A stretch of 64,000 nt of DNA from SZUA-22 sp963751695. GTDB lineage: Bacteria > Bacteroidota > Ignavibacteria > Ignavibacteriales > Melioribacteraceae. The notes under the pieces were generated by a model. It had not been told where the DNA came from. It saw only the letters and a program-made list of their open reading frames with translations, and made no database searches. Location: contig CAVVVP010000001.1 in assembly GCA_963751695.1 (NCBI GenBank), forward strand, positions 124,001-188,000, given 5' to 3'. The stretch's first letter is position 1, and each line of letters opens with the position of its first letter. Shown piece after piece: positions 8,907-18,484 of this stretch. The position numbers and the translations under genes are program-made.

Positions 8907-10565
8907 ATGGTAGAGCAAAGAAAACCAATCCACGCTCCAAAAGGGTCAGAAATAACATGTAAGGGCTGGATTCAAGAAGCAGCACTTAGGATGTTGATGA
9001 ATAATCTTGATCCAGAAGTTGCTGAAGATCCAGATAATCTGATTGTCTATGGTGGTTCTGGTAAAGCTGCACGTAATTGGAAAGCATACGAGTCAATTGT
9101 CAATTCTCTTAGATCACTCGAGAATGATGAGACTTTGCTAGTTCAATCTGGTAAACCTGTTGGAATATTTAGAACTTATACCGATGCTCCTCGTGTACTC
9201 ATTTCAAATTCTATGTTAGTACCTGATTGGGCTAACTGGGAGGAGTTCCGAAAACTTGAGCAAAAAGGACTTACAATGTATGGCCAAATGACTGCTGGGA
9301 GTTGGATTTACATTGGGACTCAAGGAATTCTACAAGGCACGTACGAAACCTTTGCGGAGTGTGCTAATCAACACTTTGATGGAAGTCTCAAAGGAAAATT
9401 TTTATTAACTGCTGGACTCGGTGGGATGGGTGGAGCACAACCACTTGCTGCTACTATGAACGGTGCTGCATTCTTGGGAATTGATGTAGATAGAAACAGA
9501 ATACAAAAACGGATTGACACAGGTTATTGCGATGTAATTTCTGAAGATCTAGATGAGGCACTTGAACTTGTAATAAATGCAAAAGAAAATAAAAAAGCTT
9601 TATCGGTTGGTTTAGTAGGTAATGCTGGAGAAATACTTCCAATAATTTTACAAAAAGGAATAATTCCAGATGTGCTGACAGATCAAACCTCTGCGCATGA
9701 TCCACTCCACGGTTACGTCCCAATGGGAATGAGTTTTGAGAAAGCTTTGGTACTTAGAAAATCAAATCAAGAAGAATACATAAAACTTTCAAGAGCTACT
9801 ATTGTTTCTCATGTAAAAGCAATGCTCGAATTTCAAAAGAAAGGTTCAATTACTTTTGATTATGGAAATAATATCCGTGGCGAAGCAAAAGAAAATGGAG
9901 TAGAAAATGCTTTTGATTTTCCAGGTTTCGTTCCTGCTTACATAAGACCTTTATTTAATGACGGGAAAGGACCATTCAGATGGGCAGCGTTATCAGGTGA
10001 TCCAAATGATATTTATGAAACCGACAAAGCAGTTTTGGAAGCTTTTCCGGAAGATAAAGCATTGGTAAGATGGATCAAACTTGCTCAAGAAAAAGTCCAC
10101 TTTCAAGGAATGCCAACAAGAATCTGCTGGTTAGGATATGGTGACAGAGCAAAAATGGGAAAGATCTTCAATAACCTAGTAGCAGATGGAAAGGTAAAAG
10201 CTCCAATTGTAATTGGGAGAGATCATTTAGATTGTGGTTCTGTTGCATCGCCTTATAGAGAAACTGAAAGTATGTTGGATGGTAGTGATGCGATTGCAGA
10301 TTGGCCTATACTAAATGCACTTCTCAATTCTGTTGGCGGTGCTAGCTGGGTATCTGTTCATCATGGTGGTGGAGTTGGGATTGGTAAGTCTATTCATGCT
10401 GGAATGGTCATCGTTGCAGATGGTACTGAAGAGGCAGAAAAACGTTTAGAGCGAGTACTCACTTACGATCCGGGGATGGGGATAATCCGTCATGCAGACG
10501 CAGGATATGAAAGAGCTATTAAAAATGCAAAAAAGAATAAAATAAAAATTCCAATGTTAAAATAA
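8907..10565 (+). CDS. hutU: urocanate hydratase
   Basis: 552 residues, the usual length. It converts urocanate to imidazolonepropionate in histidine degradation, with tightly bound NAD+ as an electrophile. The start matches the family (GSEITCKGWIQEAALRML), and LIVYGGSGKAARNW, the NAD-binding GGMGGAQPLA (about residues 171-180), RICWLGYGDR with its conserved Cys (about 405) and HHGGGVGIG are all present. The GRDHLD-GS loop carries Cys where Ser is common. hutH, hutI and hutG are not in the window, so the pathway must be completed elsewhere. It starts one base after the unknown gene's stop. Confidence 0.97.
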   Translation: MVEQRKPIHAPKGSEITCKGWIQEAALRMLMNNLDPEVAEDPDNLIVYGGSGKAARNWKAYESIVNSLRSLENDETLLVQSGKPVGIFRTYTDAPRVLISNSMLVPDWANWEEFRKLEQKGLTMYGQMTAGSWIYIGTQGILQGTYETFAECANQHFDGSLKGKFLLTAGLGGMGGAQPLAATMNGAAFLGIDVDRNRIQKRIDTGYCDVISEDLDEALELVINAKENKKALSVGLVGNAGEILPIILQKGIIPDVLTDQTSAHDPLHGYVPMGMSFEKALVLRKSNQEEYIKLSRATIVSHVKAMLEFQKKGSITFDYGNNIRGEAKENGVENAFDFPGFVPAYIRPLFNDGKGPFRWAALSGDPNDIYETDKAVLEAFPEDKALVRWIKLAQEKVHFQGMPTRICWLGYGDRAKMGKIFNNLVADGKVKAPIVIGRDHLDCGSVASPYRETESMLDGSDAIADWPILNALLNSVGGASWVSVHHGGGVGIGKSIHAGMVIVADGTEEAEKRLERVLTYDPGMGIIRHADAGYERAIKNAKKNKIKIPMLK

Positions 10566-10582
10566 AATAGAGGAAGTTAATT

Positions 10583-11503
10583 ATGAAAGTACTTGTAGCT
10601 ACAGAAAAACCATTTGCACCAGCGGCTGTTGAGGAAATTAAAAAGATAGTTGAAGAATCAGGGAACGAATTCGCTTTACTTGAAAAATATACTGATAATA
10701 CAGAATTATTATCTGCTGTAGCCGAGGCGAATGCACTTATAATTCGTAGTGATAAAGCCACAAAGGAAGTTATTGATTCTGCTCCAGAGTTAAAAATAAT
10801 AGTAAGAGCTGGTGCTGGTTATGATAACATTGATCTTGAAGCAGCAACTGAAAAAGGAATTGTGGCAATGAATACACCTGGTCAAAATTCCAATGCTGTT
10901 GCGGAACTAGCTCTTGGATTGATGGTATATATGGCTCGAGGCCAGTTTAACGGGAAACCAGGATCAGAATTGCTTGGAAAAACTCTTGGAATACACGCTT
11001 ACGGAAATGTCGGGAAATTAGTAGCTAAGATTGCTCAAGGTTTCGGAATGAAAGTGAGTGCATATGATCCATTTATTTCTAAAGAATCAATTAAAGCTGA
11101 TGGAGTTAAAGTATATGATAATGTTAAAGAACTATATGCGAATAATCAATACGTCTCTCTCCACATTCCCGCAAATGATCAGACAAAAAAATCTATAAAT
11201 TATGATTTATTAAATAGTATGTCTGCTGGAGCGACGATTATAAACACAGCAAGAAAAGAAGTAATTGATGAAAAAGCTCTTGTTAAGGTGTTAAGTGAGG
11301 GAAAAGATTTAAAATACGCTTCTGACATTGCTCCTGATGTCTCATCAGAATTATTGGAAAAATATCCTGAAAATTGTTATTTCACACCTAAAAAAATGGG
11401 AGCACAAACTGCTGAAGCAAATTTAAATGCTGGTGTTGCAGCTGCAAATCAAATAGTGAATTTCTTCAACAATGGTGATACGACTTTTCAAGTAAATAAG
11501 TGA
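10583..11503 (+). CDS. serA: D-3-phosphoglycerate dehydrogenase, short Bacteroidetes type
   Basis: 306 residues, with no C-terminal ACT domain. It oxidises 3-phosphoglycerate to 3-phosphohydroxypyruvate with NAD+, the first step of serine synthesis. The substrate domain opens MKVLVATEKPFAP. The nucleotide-binding motif reads HAYGNVG rather than GLGRIG, NTARKEVIDE carries the conserved Arg, and the C-terminal motif is TPKKMGAQTAEAN where most hydroxyacid dehydrogenases have TPHIGA. I recall these variants as typical of the short SerA of Bacteroidetes, so they are not signs of decay. It is the last gene of the add-hutU operon, 17 bases after hutU; serC is not adjacent. Confidence 0.88.
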   Translation: MKVLVATEKPFAPAAVEEIKKIVEESGNEFALLEKYTDNTELLSAVAEANALIIRSDKATKEVIDSAPELKIIVRAGAGYDNIDLEAATEKGIVAMNTPGQNSNAVAELALGLMVYMARGQFNGKPGSELLGKTLGIHAYGNVGKLVAKIAQGFGMKVSAYDPFISKESIKADGVKVYDNVKELYANNQYVSLHIPANDQTKKSINYDLLNSMSAGATIINTARKEVIDEKALVKVLSEGKDLKYASDIAPDVSSELLEKYPENCYFTPKKMGAQTAEANLNAGVAAANQIVNFFNNGDTTFQVNK

Positions 11504-11517
11504 TTATATTTCTTCCA

Positions 11518-11556
11518 AAGCCTATAACTTATTGTATTATATGTGGTTATAGGCTT
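11518..11556. terminator. stem-loop between convergent genes, possible terminator
   Basis: An exact 11-bp stem (11518-11528 with 11546-11556, 17-base loop) lies in the 139-base gap between serA (plus) and cusA (minus). There is no clear U-run on either strand, so termination activity is uncertain. Confidence 0.4.
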
Positions 11557-11642
11557 AATGAATTTAATAGAATAAATTGAAGCGAATATAGTGTGACAAA
11601 TATCGTTTTGTTTTCTAATTATGAAAATATATTATCCTCACA

Positions 11643-14600
11643 TCAATTTGTCAACCTGTTTAACTTTAACAGTTCTCTCTTCTTCAAAATATAATATATT
11701 GCTGGATACACAGTTAATTCCATTATGAAACTTGTCATAATTCCTCCAACCATAGGGGCCGCAATTCTCTTCATCACGTCTGATCCTATACCCATACCAA
11801 GTAATATTGGAAGCAGTCCAAGCATCGTTGTCATTACTGTCATAATTTTAGGACGAATTCTCTTAACTGCTCCTTCAAAAATCGCCTCTCGCAAATCATT
11901 CACAGAGTTTAATAATCCATTTTTCTTAAATTTTTCATATGATATATCAAGGTATAGCAGCATCACCACACCAGTTTCTGCATCGATACCCAAAAGTGCA
12001 ATAATCCCTACCCAAACCGCCACGCTAATATTAAATCCGGCTAAATATAAAAACCATATTGCTCCAACTAATGAGAAAGGAAGAGCTAATAATATAATAC
12101 TTGTCTTTGTAATCGATTTTGTGTTGAGATATAAAAGTAGTATAACGATAAGTAAAGTTAATGGAATCACTAAACCGAGTCTTTTATTAGACCGTTCCAT
12201 ATATTCAAATTGACCACTCCAGATGAGTGAATATCCCTCTGGAATCTCTACTTGAGAAGATATTATTTCTTTTGCATTTTTAACGTAACTGCCCACATCA
12301 ATATCTTTAATGTCAATATATACCCAAGCATTCGGTCGAGCGTTTTCTGATTTGATTACAGGAGGTCCTTTCTTAATCTCCAAATTTGCTAAAGCTGAAA
12401 GAGGAACATTCCCGCCTCCATGAATTGGAACCAAAACTCGTTTTAATTCTTCAATATTTTGACGATAATCACGCATATAGCGAAGATTAACAGGATATCT
12501 TGCTAAACCTTCGACTGTTGTAGTAATGTTCATACCACCTATGGCAGACATTATAACGTTTTGGACATCTTCAATCGTTAATCCATATCTTGCAATAGCA
12601 TCTCTGGATATATCAAAATCAATATAATTCCCACCTACCGCTCTTTCAGCATACACTGACCTTGTACCTGGAATTGTTTTAGCAACTTGTTCAATCATCT
12701 TCCCTATTCTCTCTAACTCATTCAAATCTGGTCCAGATACTTTTATTCCCACTGGAGTTTTAATTCCAGTAGCAAGCATATCAATTCTTGTTTTTATAGG
12801 CATTGTCCAAGCGTTCGTTAGTCCAGGAATTTGAATTGCAGCATCTAATTCCTCTACTAATTTTTCAGGTGTCATTCCTTCCCGCCATTCACTTCTCGGT
12901 TTAAGTTGAATTGTTGTTTCAATCATTGATAGTGGAGCTGGGTCAGTGGCTGTTTCAGCTCTCCCAATTTTTCCAAATACAGTTTCAACTTCTGGGAAAG
13001 ATTTGATTATTCTATCTGTCTGTTGAAGTAATTCCTTTGCTTTAGTCACTGAAATGCCTGGAAGAGTTGTGGGCATATAAAGTAAATCTCCCTCATATAA
13101 AGGAGGCATAAATTCTGAGCCCAATTTTGAATAGGGAATAAATGTAATGAGCACAATGATTACCGCAGCAATAATGACAAACCAAGAGCGTCTCATAACA
13201 AAATCAACTACTGGGTGATACACTTTAGCAAGTATTTTAGTTATTGGATTTTCCTCTTCTGAGCGCATTTTGCCTCTTACTAAATATCCAATTAGCACCG
13301 GCACTACCGTTATCGCTAACATTGCAGCTGCTGCCATTGAATATGTTTTTGTAAAAGCCAGAGGTTTGAATAATCTTCCTTCCTGTTGTTCTAATGCAAA
13401 GACTGGTAAGAATGAAACAGTTATTACGAGCAAAGAATAAAATATTGATGGACCTACTTCCTTTGCAGATTCTAATATCACTTTCCAATGCTCTTTTTGT
13501 TCTGAAACAGGTTTCCTTTGTTCTATAGAAAGGTGACTATGAGCATTTTCAACCATTATGATGGATGCATCAACCATTGCACCAATTGCAATTGCTATTC
13601 CTCCCAGTGACATAATGTTTGCATTAATTCCTTGATAGTACATTATTATGTATGCTGCAAGAACAGCTGTTGGAAGAGTAAAGATTGCAACAAACGAACT
13701 ACGTATGTGAAAAAGGAATAAAATGATAATAATTGAAACGATTAAACTCTCTTCAACCAATGTTCTTTTTAGATTATCTATTGCCGAATTTATTAGTTCT
13801 GAACGGTCATAAGCTGAGATAATTCTAACATCATCAGGAAGTGATGCCTTAAGCTCTTCAATTCTTTCTTTAACTCTATCAATTACTTCAAGTGCATTTT
13901 CACCGTAGCGCATTACGATTATTCCACCAACAGTCTCTCCTTCACCATTCCATTCAGCTATTCCCCTTCTGAGTTCTGGTCCAATGACTATATCAGCCAC
14001 ATTCTCTAAGTAAATCGGAGTGCCGCTGCTCTCTGAGAAACCAATTGCAACTTTCTTCAAATCATTAACACTTTTTATGTACCCAAGCCCTCTAACCATA
14101 AATTCCATTTCACTCAATTCAAGTAATTTACCTCCAACATCATTATTACTTTTTTGTATTGCTGATATAATCTTACTCAGCGGGATATTATATGAGGCAA
14201 GTTTATTTGGATCGATATTCACTTGATATTGTTTTACGAAACCTCCAACACTCGCAACTTCTGCCACACCAGGAATCGCAGATAATTCGTATCTAAGAAA
14301 CCAATCTTGGAGAGAACGAAGTTCTTGCAAGTCTCTTTCATCTGATTCAAGCACATACTGGTAGACCCAACCCAAACCGGTGGCATCTGGGCCCAACTGG
14401 GGTGTTATACCATCAGGTAAATCTTTTTGAATTGAGCTTAAATATTCAAGAACGCGGCTTCGAGCCCAATAAATATCTGTTCCATCTTCAAATATTATAT
14501 ACACCATTGAAAATCCAAAAAAGGAGTATCCTCGGACAGTTGATGCAAAAGGTACTGATAGCATTTTGCTTGTTAGTGGATAAGTTACTTGGTCTTCAAC

Positions 14601-14810
14601 AATTCTCGGACCTTGTCCTTCATATTCGGTGAATATTATTACTTGAACATCGCTCAAATCGGGTTGTGCATCGACTGCTATATTATTAAGTGACCAAATT
14701 CCTCCACCGATTATAACTAATGTCAGTGCAATAACGACAAATTTATTATTAATGGACCATTCAATAAGTGAAGCAATTAATCCATCTTTTTGATTCTCAT
14801 TTGAAATCAT
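11643..14810 (-). CDS. cusA: CusA/CzcA-family heavy-metal efflux RND pump
   Basis: 1055 residues, the usual length for the heavy-metal RND subfamily. It is the inner-membrane proton-driven pump that moves metal ions through the adaptor and TolC-type channel. Twelve membrane segments in the RND pattern are visible, with two large periplasmic loops. Family motifs include AVDAQPDLSDVQV near the start, GAIAIGAMVDASIIMVENAH-like TM4 with its proton-relay Asp, GSEFMPPLYEGDLLYMPTT, and IDAETGVVMLLYLD in TM10. The start is supported by AAGGAG. Third gene of a cusC-cusB-cusA operon. Methionine content and neighbours favour Cu/Ag, but Zn/Co/Cd cannot be excluded. Confidence 0.93.
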   Translation of the reverse strand: MISNENQKDGLIASLIEWSINNKFVVIALTLVIIGGGIWSLNNIAVDAQPDLSDVQVIIFTEYEGQGPRIVEDQVTYPLTSKMLSVPFASTVRGYSFFGFSMVYIIFEDGTDIYWARSRVLEYLSSIQKDLPDGITPQLGPDATGLGWVYQYVLESDERDLQELRSLQDWFLRYELSAIPGVAEVASVGGFVKQYQVNIDPNKLASYNIPLSKIISAIQKSNNDVGGKLLELSEMEFMVRGLGYIKSVNDLKKVAIGFSESSGTPIYLENVADIVIGPELRRGIAEWNGEGETVGGIIVMRYGENALEVIDRVKERIEELKASLPDDVRIISAYDRSELINSAIDNLKRTLVEESLIVSIIIILFLFHIRSSFVAIFTLPTAVLAAYIIMYYQGINANIMSLGGIAIAIGAMVDASIIMVENAHSHLSIEQRKPVSEQKEHWKVILESAKEVGPSIFYSLLVITVSFLPVFALEQQEGRLFKPLAFTKTYSMAAAAMLAITVVPVLIGYLVRGKMRSEEENPITKILAKVYHPVVDFVMRRSWFVIIAAVIIVLITFIPYSKLGSEFMPPLYEGDLLYMPTTLPGISVTKAKELLQQTDRIIKSFPEVETVFGKIGRAETATDPAPLSMIETTIQLKPRSEWREGMTPEKLVEELDAAIQIPGLTNAWTMPIKTRIDMLATGIKTPVGIKVSGPDLNELERIGKMIEQVAKTIPGTRSVYAERAVGGNYIDFDISRDAIARYGLTIEDVQNVIMSAIGGMNITTTVEGLARYPVNLRYMRDYRQNIEELKRVLVPIHGGGNVPLSALANLEIKKGPPVIKSENARPNAWVYIDIKDIDVGSYVKNAKEIISSQVEIPEGYSLIWSGQFEYMERSNKRLGLVIPLTLLIVILLLYLNTKSITKTSIILLALPFSLVGAIWFLYLAGFNISVAVWVGIIALLGIDAETGVVMLLYLDISYEKFKKNGLLNSVNDLREAIFEGAVKRIRPKIMTVMTTMLGLLPILLGMGIGSDVMKRIAAPMVGGIMTSFIMELTVYPAIYYILKKRELLKLNRLTN

Positions 14811-14845
14811 ATTAACTCCTTAAATGAATTTTGAGATATCTACTT

Positions 14846-16438
14846 TTATTTATATTCAAATCCATTTTGCTTTAGATTTTTCTTTGCTTCCTCTATAGTA
14901 ACTTCTACCAAAAACATATTGCAGAGAGGACATCTTCCTTCTTTATCTGAAATTACATTCCAATCCATTGGGTCTTGAAATACTTTTTTATCTTTATTAA
15001 TGTCTATATTCTCTAGATCAATTATTCCTGTTCTTACAATACTCTCCTCTTTGGTTTCTTTTTTCTCATCTTGTTCTGAAGAATTAAAAAGATTCAATGC
15101 TGCTTTTAGGTTACTTTCAGAGTCTATCAAGAACTGTCCCGATGTAACAATTTTATCATTCTTACTTAATCCATCAAGAATTTGATAGTACCCCATTGAA
15201 TAAATCCCAAGTTTGACGGCTACTGGTTTGAATCTACCTTCTCCCAGTGATAGAATCACTCTATTATTTTTACCACTTCTAAGAATAGCAAGCTCAGGAA
15301 CTGCAATTGCATTTTCAATATCCATTCCACTTATTTCAACGGTGCCGAACATTTTGGGTTTTAACTCACTCTTGCTATTGTTAATATCAATCCTAACTTC
15401 TACAGTTCTTGTATGAGGGTCAACTGTTGGTGAAATAAATGTTACAGTTCCACTATATATTTTATCTTGATTAAAACTGAATTTTATCGTTGCATTATTT
15501 CCCAACTTAACTTTTTCTAATTCGTTTTCGTATATATTAGCTTTTAACCATAAGTTATTAAGATTAGCAATTTTCATTAAAGGTTTCCCGGCATTAATTT
15601 TTTCTCCCTCGAGGACATCTTTGTTTAACACTGTCCCATCGAATGGAGCAAAAAGGGTAACATATTTATTCGTTTTTCGTGTTGATATAATTTTATCTAT
15701 TTCTGTTCGCTTGATGTCAAATAGTTCTAGTTTTTTGATTGCATTTTGAACTAATTCGTTTGTCGATAAATTACCGGTCTTCGATTCATAATTTTTACTT
15801 TCAGCGTACTCAATTGAACTAATCAATTCTTGTTGCGCAGAGTATAATTCTGGCGAATATATCTTTAGTAGTTTTTCACCCTCTTTAACATTTTGTCCAG
15901 TATAATTGACAAATAACTTTTCAATCCATCCACTTATCTTGGTAGTTATTACAAATTCTTTAGTTTCATCAATTTCCAAAATTCCATTTGTTATAATTGT
16001 ATTATGTATGATTCTAGTAAGAACAGTCTCTATTTTTACATTCATACTTTGGAGGACAGAACCGTCAACTGTAACAACCCCCAAACCTAATTCCTCATTT
16101 TCGTATACTGGGACTAGATCCATTCCCATTTTTGATTTTCCAGGCTCATTATAAATTTCATTTGGATCCATAGGTGCACGCCAAAAAATTATTTTTCCAT
16201 CCTCTTTTGAAACTCCTTTCGATGACTTTATTAAAGTGAGATTCATTCCACAAATTGGACATGTACCTGGTTCCTTTTCAATAATTGTTGGGTGCATACC
16301 GCAAGTATAAAGCTGTCCTTCATTTTTGTGAAGATGCGTTGTAGAGGGAGAAGCTGTAAAAATGAAGTAGTAACCAGTAGCTCCAGCAATAACACTGAAA
16401 AGTATTATGATTATATATTTCAAATATGTTGTTTTCAT
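14846..16438 (-). CDS. cusB: CusB-type periplasmic adaptor with heavy-metal-binding domains
   Basis: About 530 residues; the ATG at 16438 is preferred over an upstream TTG because AAGGAA lies directly before it. A single N-terminal membrane anchor is followed by a metal-binding domain with CGMHP and CPICGM (about residues 43-65) and a second, CusB-like APMDP/MGMDLVPVYE segment (about 83-110). The RND adaptor core (barrel-sandwich hybrid, helical hairpin and beta-barrel) follows. The C-terminal 40 residues form another metal-binding motif, DPMDWN to CPLCNM. It links CusA to the outer-membrane channel and is thought to deliver metal to the pump. Three metal sites in one adaptor is rich for this family. 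Confidence 0.92.
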   Translation of the reverse strand: MKTTYLKYIIIILFSVIAGATGYYFIFTASPSTTHLHKNEGQLYTCGMHPTIIEKEPGTCPICGMNLTLIKSSKGVSKEDGKIIFWRAPMDPNEIYNEPGKSKMGMDLVPVYENEELGLGVVTVDGSVLQSMNVKIETVLTRIIHNTIITNGILEIDETKEFVITTKISGWIEKLFVNYTGQNVKEGEKLLKIYSPELYSAQQELISSIEYAESKNYESKTGNLSTNELVQNAIKKLELFDIKRTEIDKIISTRKTNKYVTLFAPFDGTVLNKDVLEGEKINAGKPLMKIANLNNLWLKANIYENELEKVKLGNNATIKFSFNQDKIYSGTVTFISPTVDPHTRTVEVRIDINNSKSELKPKMFGTVEISGMDIENAIAVPELAILRSGKNNRVILSLGEGRFKPVAVKLGIYSMGYYQILDGLSKNDKIVTSGQFLIDSESNLKAALNLFNSSEQDEKKETKEESIVRTGIIDLENIDINKDKKVFQDPMDWNVISDKEGRCPLCNMFLVEVTIEEAKKNLKQNGFEYK

Positions 16439-16442
16439 TTCC

Positions 16443-17735
16443 TTATTCCTCAATTAGTCTATTCTGATTAAGTAATTCTTTACCAATAAGAAATTCAAGT
16501 TCTGATACCTCTGAATAATAATTAGTTCTTATTGTTGCTAAATCAACCTTAACATTAAGAATTTCTCTTACTGCATTAATTACATTGACAAAATCGGTCT
16601 TCCCTACTTGATAGTCATTCATAGCTGCATTTAATAGTTCTTCAGACTGAGAAAGTAAATCATTTACTACTAATTTTTCCCTATCTTCCAACTCTTTCAG
16701 CTTTGAAGTACTTTTTACAATTGACTGTCTCAAAGTCTGAATCGATGAGATATATTGGTCTCTATACACTACCTGAAGTTGTTTTGCTTCAGTCACTTTT
16801 GCTGAATTTTTACCGCCATAATTAATTGGAAGAGAAATTCCAACAACAACAGAAAATAGGTCCGACCAATTTTGACCTGTCAAAGCAAAATAATCTCTTT
16901 GAGTATATTGAATCCCAACCTTAAAACCTGGATATGAGTCATAATCGACGAAATTTTCCATATACTTTGATTTAGTTTCAGCAAGTTGAATTCCTTTTAA
17001 TAATGGACGATTTATTTTTGCTGAATCCACCAATTCAGAATTGCTATAATTGTTAATTAAAGTACTCTCAATATTGATAGTTTTTATTGGAGAGCTTTCA
17101 TCTCGGTGTAGAATTGTGTTTAACTCTTGCTGAATCGCTTCCTCATTTCTTTCAAGTATTTTAATCTTATCTTCGATCCTTACTAAATGTATCTCAATTT
17201 GTATTACATTTTGTAAGGTTGCTTCTGATGCTTGATATTTACTCTTAATAACTGAGGATATTTTAGAGTAGATTAACTTTATCTCATCATTTATCTCGAG
17301 TTCCTCCCTCACCTGCTGGAGCCTGTAATACAGTTTTGATACATCCCTTCTGAGTTGATTCTTATAATCTTCAATTTCTTGTTTAATTATAAGCGTATCA
17401 ACTGCTCTAAACTCCTCACCAGAAGAGAGAGTCCCCGGGAATGGAAATGCTTGACTCAGACCAATAATTTTACCAGTCATTGGTTCTTGTGTAAAAGAAA
17501 ATGAATTTGTCGGCATATTAATTAGTCCAAGTATAAGTTCAGGATTCGGCAAATTTGTATCCTGATTTATTCGAGATGCAGATGATTTAGCCTTAGACTC
17601 AAGCATTTTAATTCTTGGATTAACCTGAACTGCCTCATTTATAAGTTCATTTAGTGCATCATTGACCTTATTTGGTAGAATCGTACTACTGATTAGTATA
17701 AACATCAATAATATTAATGATCCTTTAAAGTACAT
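16443..17735 (-). CDS. cusC: TolC/CusC-family outer-membrane efflux protein
   Basis: 430 residues. Signal peptide at about residues 4-20. The body shows the two-fold repeat of long amphipathic helices and short strands of the outer-membrane efflux protein family: LNELINEAVQVNPRI at the start, NLPNPELILGLINMP, GLSQAFPFPGTL, then SLPINYGGKNSAKV and the second helical hairpin. No obvious lipobox, so it is TolC-like rather than a lipoprotein. It forms the outer-membrane exit duct for the CusBA pump. Its stop is 5 bases before the cusB start. Confidence 0.9.
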   Translation of the reverse strand: MYFKGSLILLMFILISSTILPNKVNDALNELINEAVQVNPRIKMLESKAKSSASRINQDTNLPNPELILGLINMPTNSFSFTQEPMTGKIIGLSQAFPFPGTLSSGEEFRAVDTLIIKQEIEDYKNQLRRDVSKLYYRLQQVREELEINDEIKLIYSKISSVIKSKYQASEATLQNVIQIEIHLVRIEDKIKILERNEEAIQQELNTILHRDESSPIKTINIESTLINNYSNSELVDSAKINRPLLKGIQLAETKSKYMENFVDYDSYPGFKVGIQYTQRDYFALTGQNWSDLFSVVVGISLPINYGGKNSAKVTEAKQLQVVYRDQYISSIQTLRQSIVKSTSKLKELEDREKLVVNDLLSQSEELLNAAMNDYQVGKTDFVNVINAVREILNVKVDLATIRTNYYSEVSELEFLIGKELLNQNRLIEE

Positions 17736-17831
17736 ACATACCTCAATTAAAAATTACTTTGTTGCTGAAGTACAGAAAATTCTGACTTCAAAGATTTGTG
17801 TTAATTTATGAAAATGTGTGGGGGTTTAATC

Positions 17832-18287
17832 TCAAATCAAATATGAGGATATTTGGATATATATTGGAGGTCCGCAATTTAAAGAGTATGGAGCAAAGTT
17901 TTTAACACGCTCAGTAGTAATTTCAAACTCTATAATCTGTATTGTCGCTAATTCAATTAGTTCATAGTTAGTTTGAATGTTATCCGGTAATATATATTCA
18001 TCATAATTAGCATGTATAAGTTCTAATTCACAATTATTATTTACTAAAGCTGCTTCTCCTCTTTTAGAATGCAAGTCGTTAGTTTTTTTCGACTCCATCA
18101 TATTGCAACAGCTTTGTTCTATCATATCTTCTGAACAGCACTTAGGCATCTCCACTTGTTCTAGACAAGCCATGTTACATTCTTCTAAAGGAAAGGTCCA
18201 AAGAATTGATGAAAGTGAAAATAATAATAAAAAAACCGAAGATGTTAACTTTCTCCAATTGCCGTATGTCTTAATTAGATGTTTCAT
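17832..18287 (-). CDS. Cys-rich small envelope protein, HYC_CC_PP type
   Basis: About 151 residues from the ATG at 18287; an in-frame upstream ATG would add 12 residues before an otherwise normal signal peptide. After the hydrophobic segment (about residues 15-32) come eight Cys in all, including two CC pairs (KCC, SCC), and a CGPP motif near the C-terminus. This pattern and the place directly upstream of a cus-type operon match the HYC_CC_PP proteins that accompany heavy-metal efflux genes in Bacteroidetes (recalled family knowledge). I infer periplasmic binding or sensing of Cu/Ag. It is the first gene of the cus cluster, about 96 bases before cusC. Confidence 0.65.
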   Translation of the reverse strand: MKHLIKTYGNWRKLTSSVFLLLFSLSSILWTFPLEECNMACLEQVEMPKCCSEDMIEQSCCNMMESKKTNDLHSKRGEAALVNNNCELELIHANYDEYILPDNIQTNYELIELATIQIIEFEITTERVKNFAPYSLNCGPPIYIQISSYLI

Positions 18288-18484
18288 CTTTTTTAAGATA
18301 CAACAAAATTTTAAATTTGGCAATCATATTTAATATTCAGCAGATTAAACAAAATCCTACACAAGTTAAGTAAGTGTGAATACCTTGAAGCACTCAAACA
18401 TCGGCATTATACTAACTTTTGCGCAATTCTACCTATATTAAAGTCATGATAATTGATCAGTCTCCTTCAACTTCTACTCAATAT

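Noticed and set aside
10583..11503. SerA with missing catalytic His and atypical nucleotide motif as a dead or novel enzyme
   Set aside because: HAYGNVG and TPKKMGAQT are, from memory, the normal pattern of the short Bacteroidetes-type phosphoglycerate dehydrogenase.
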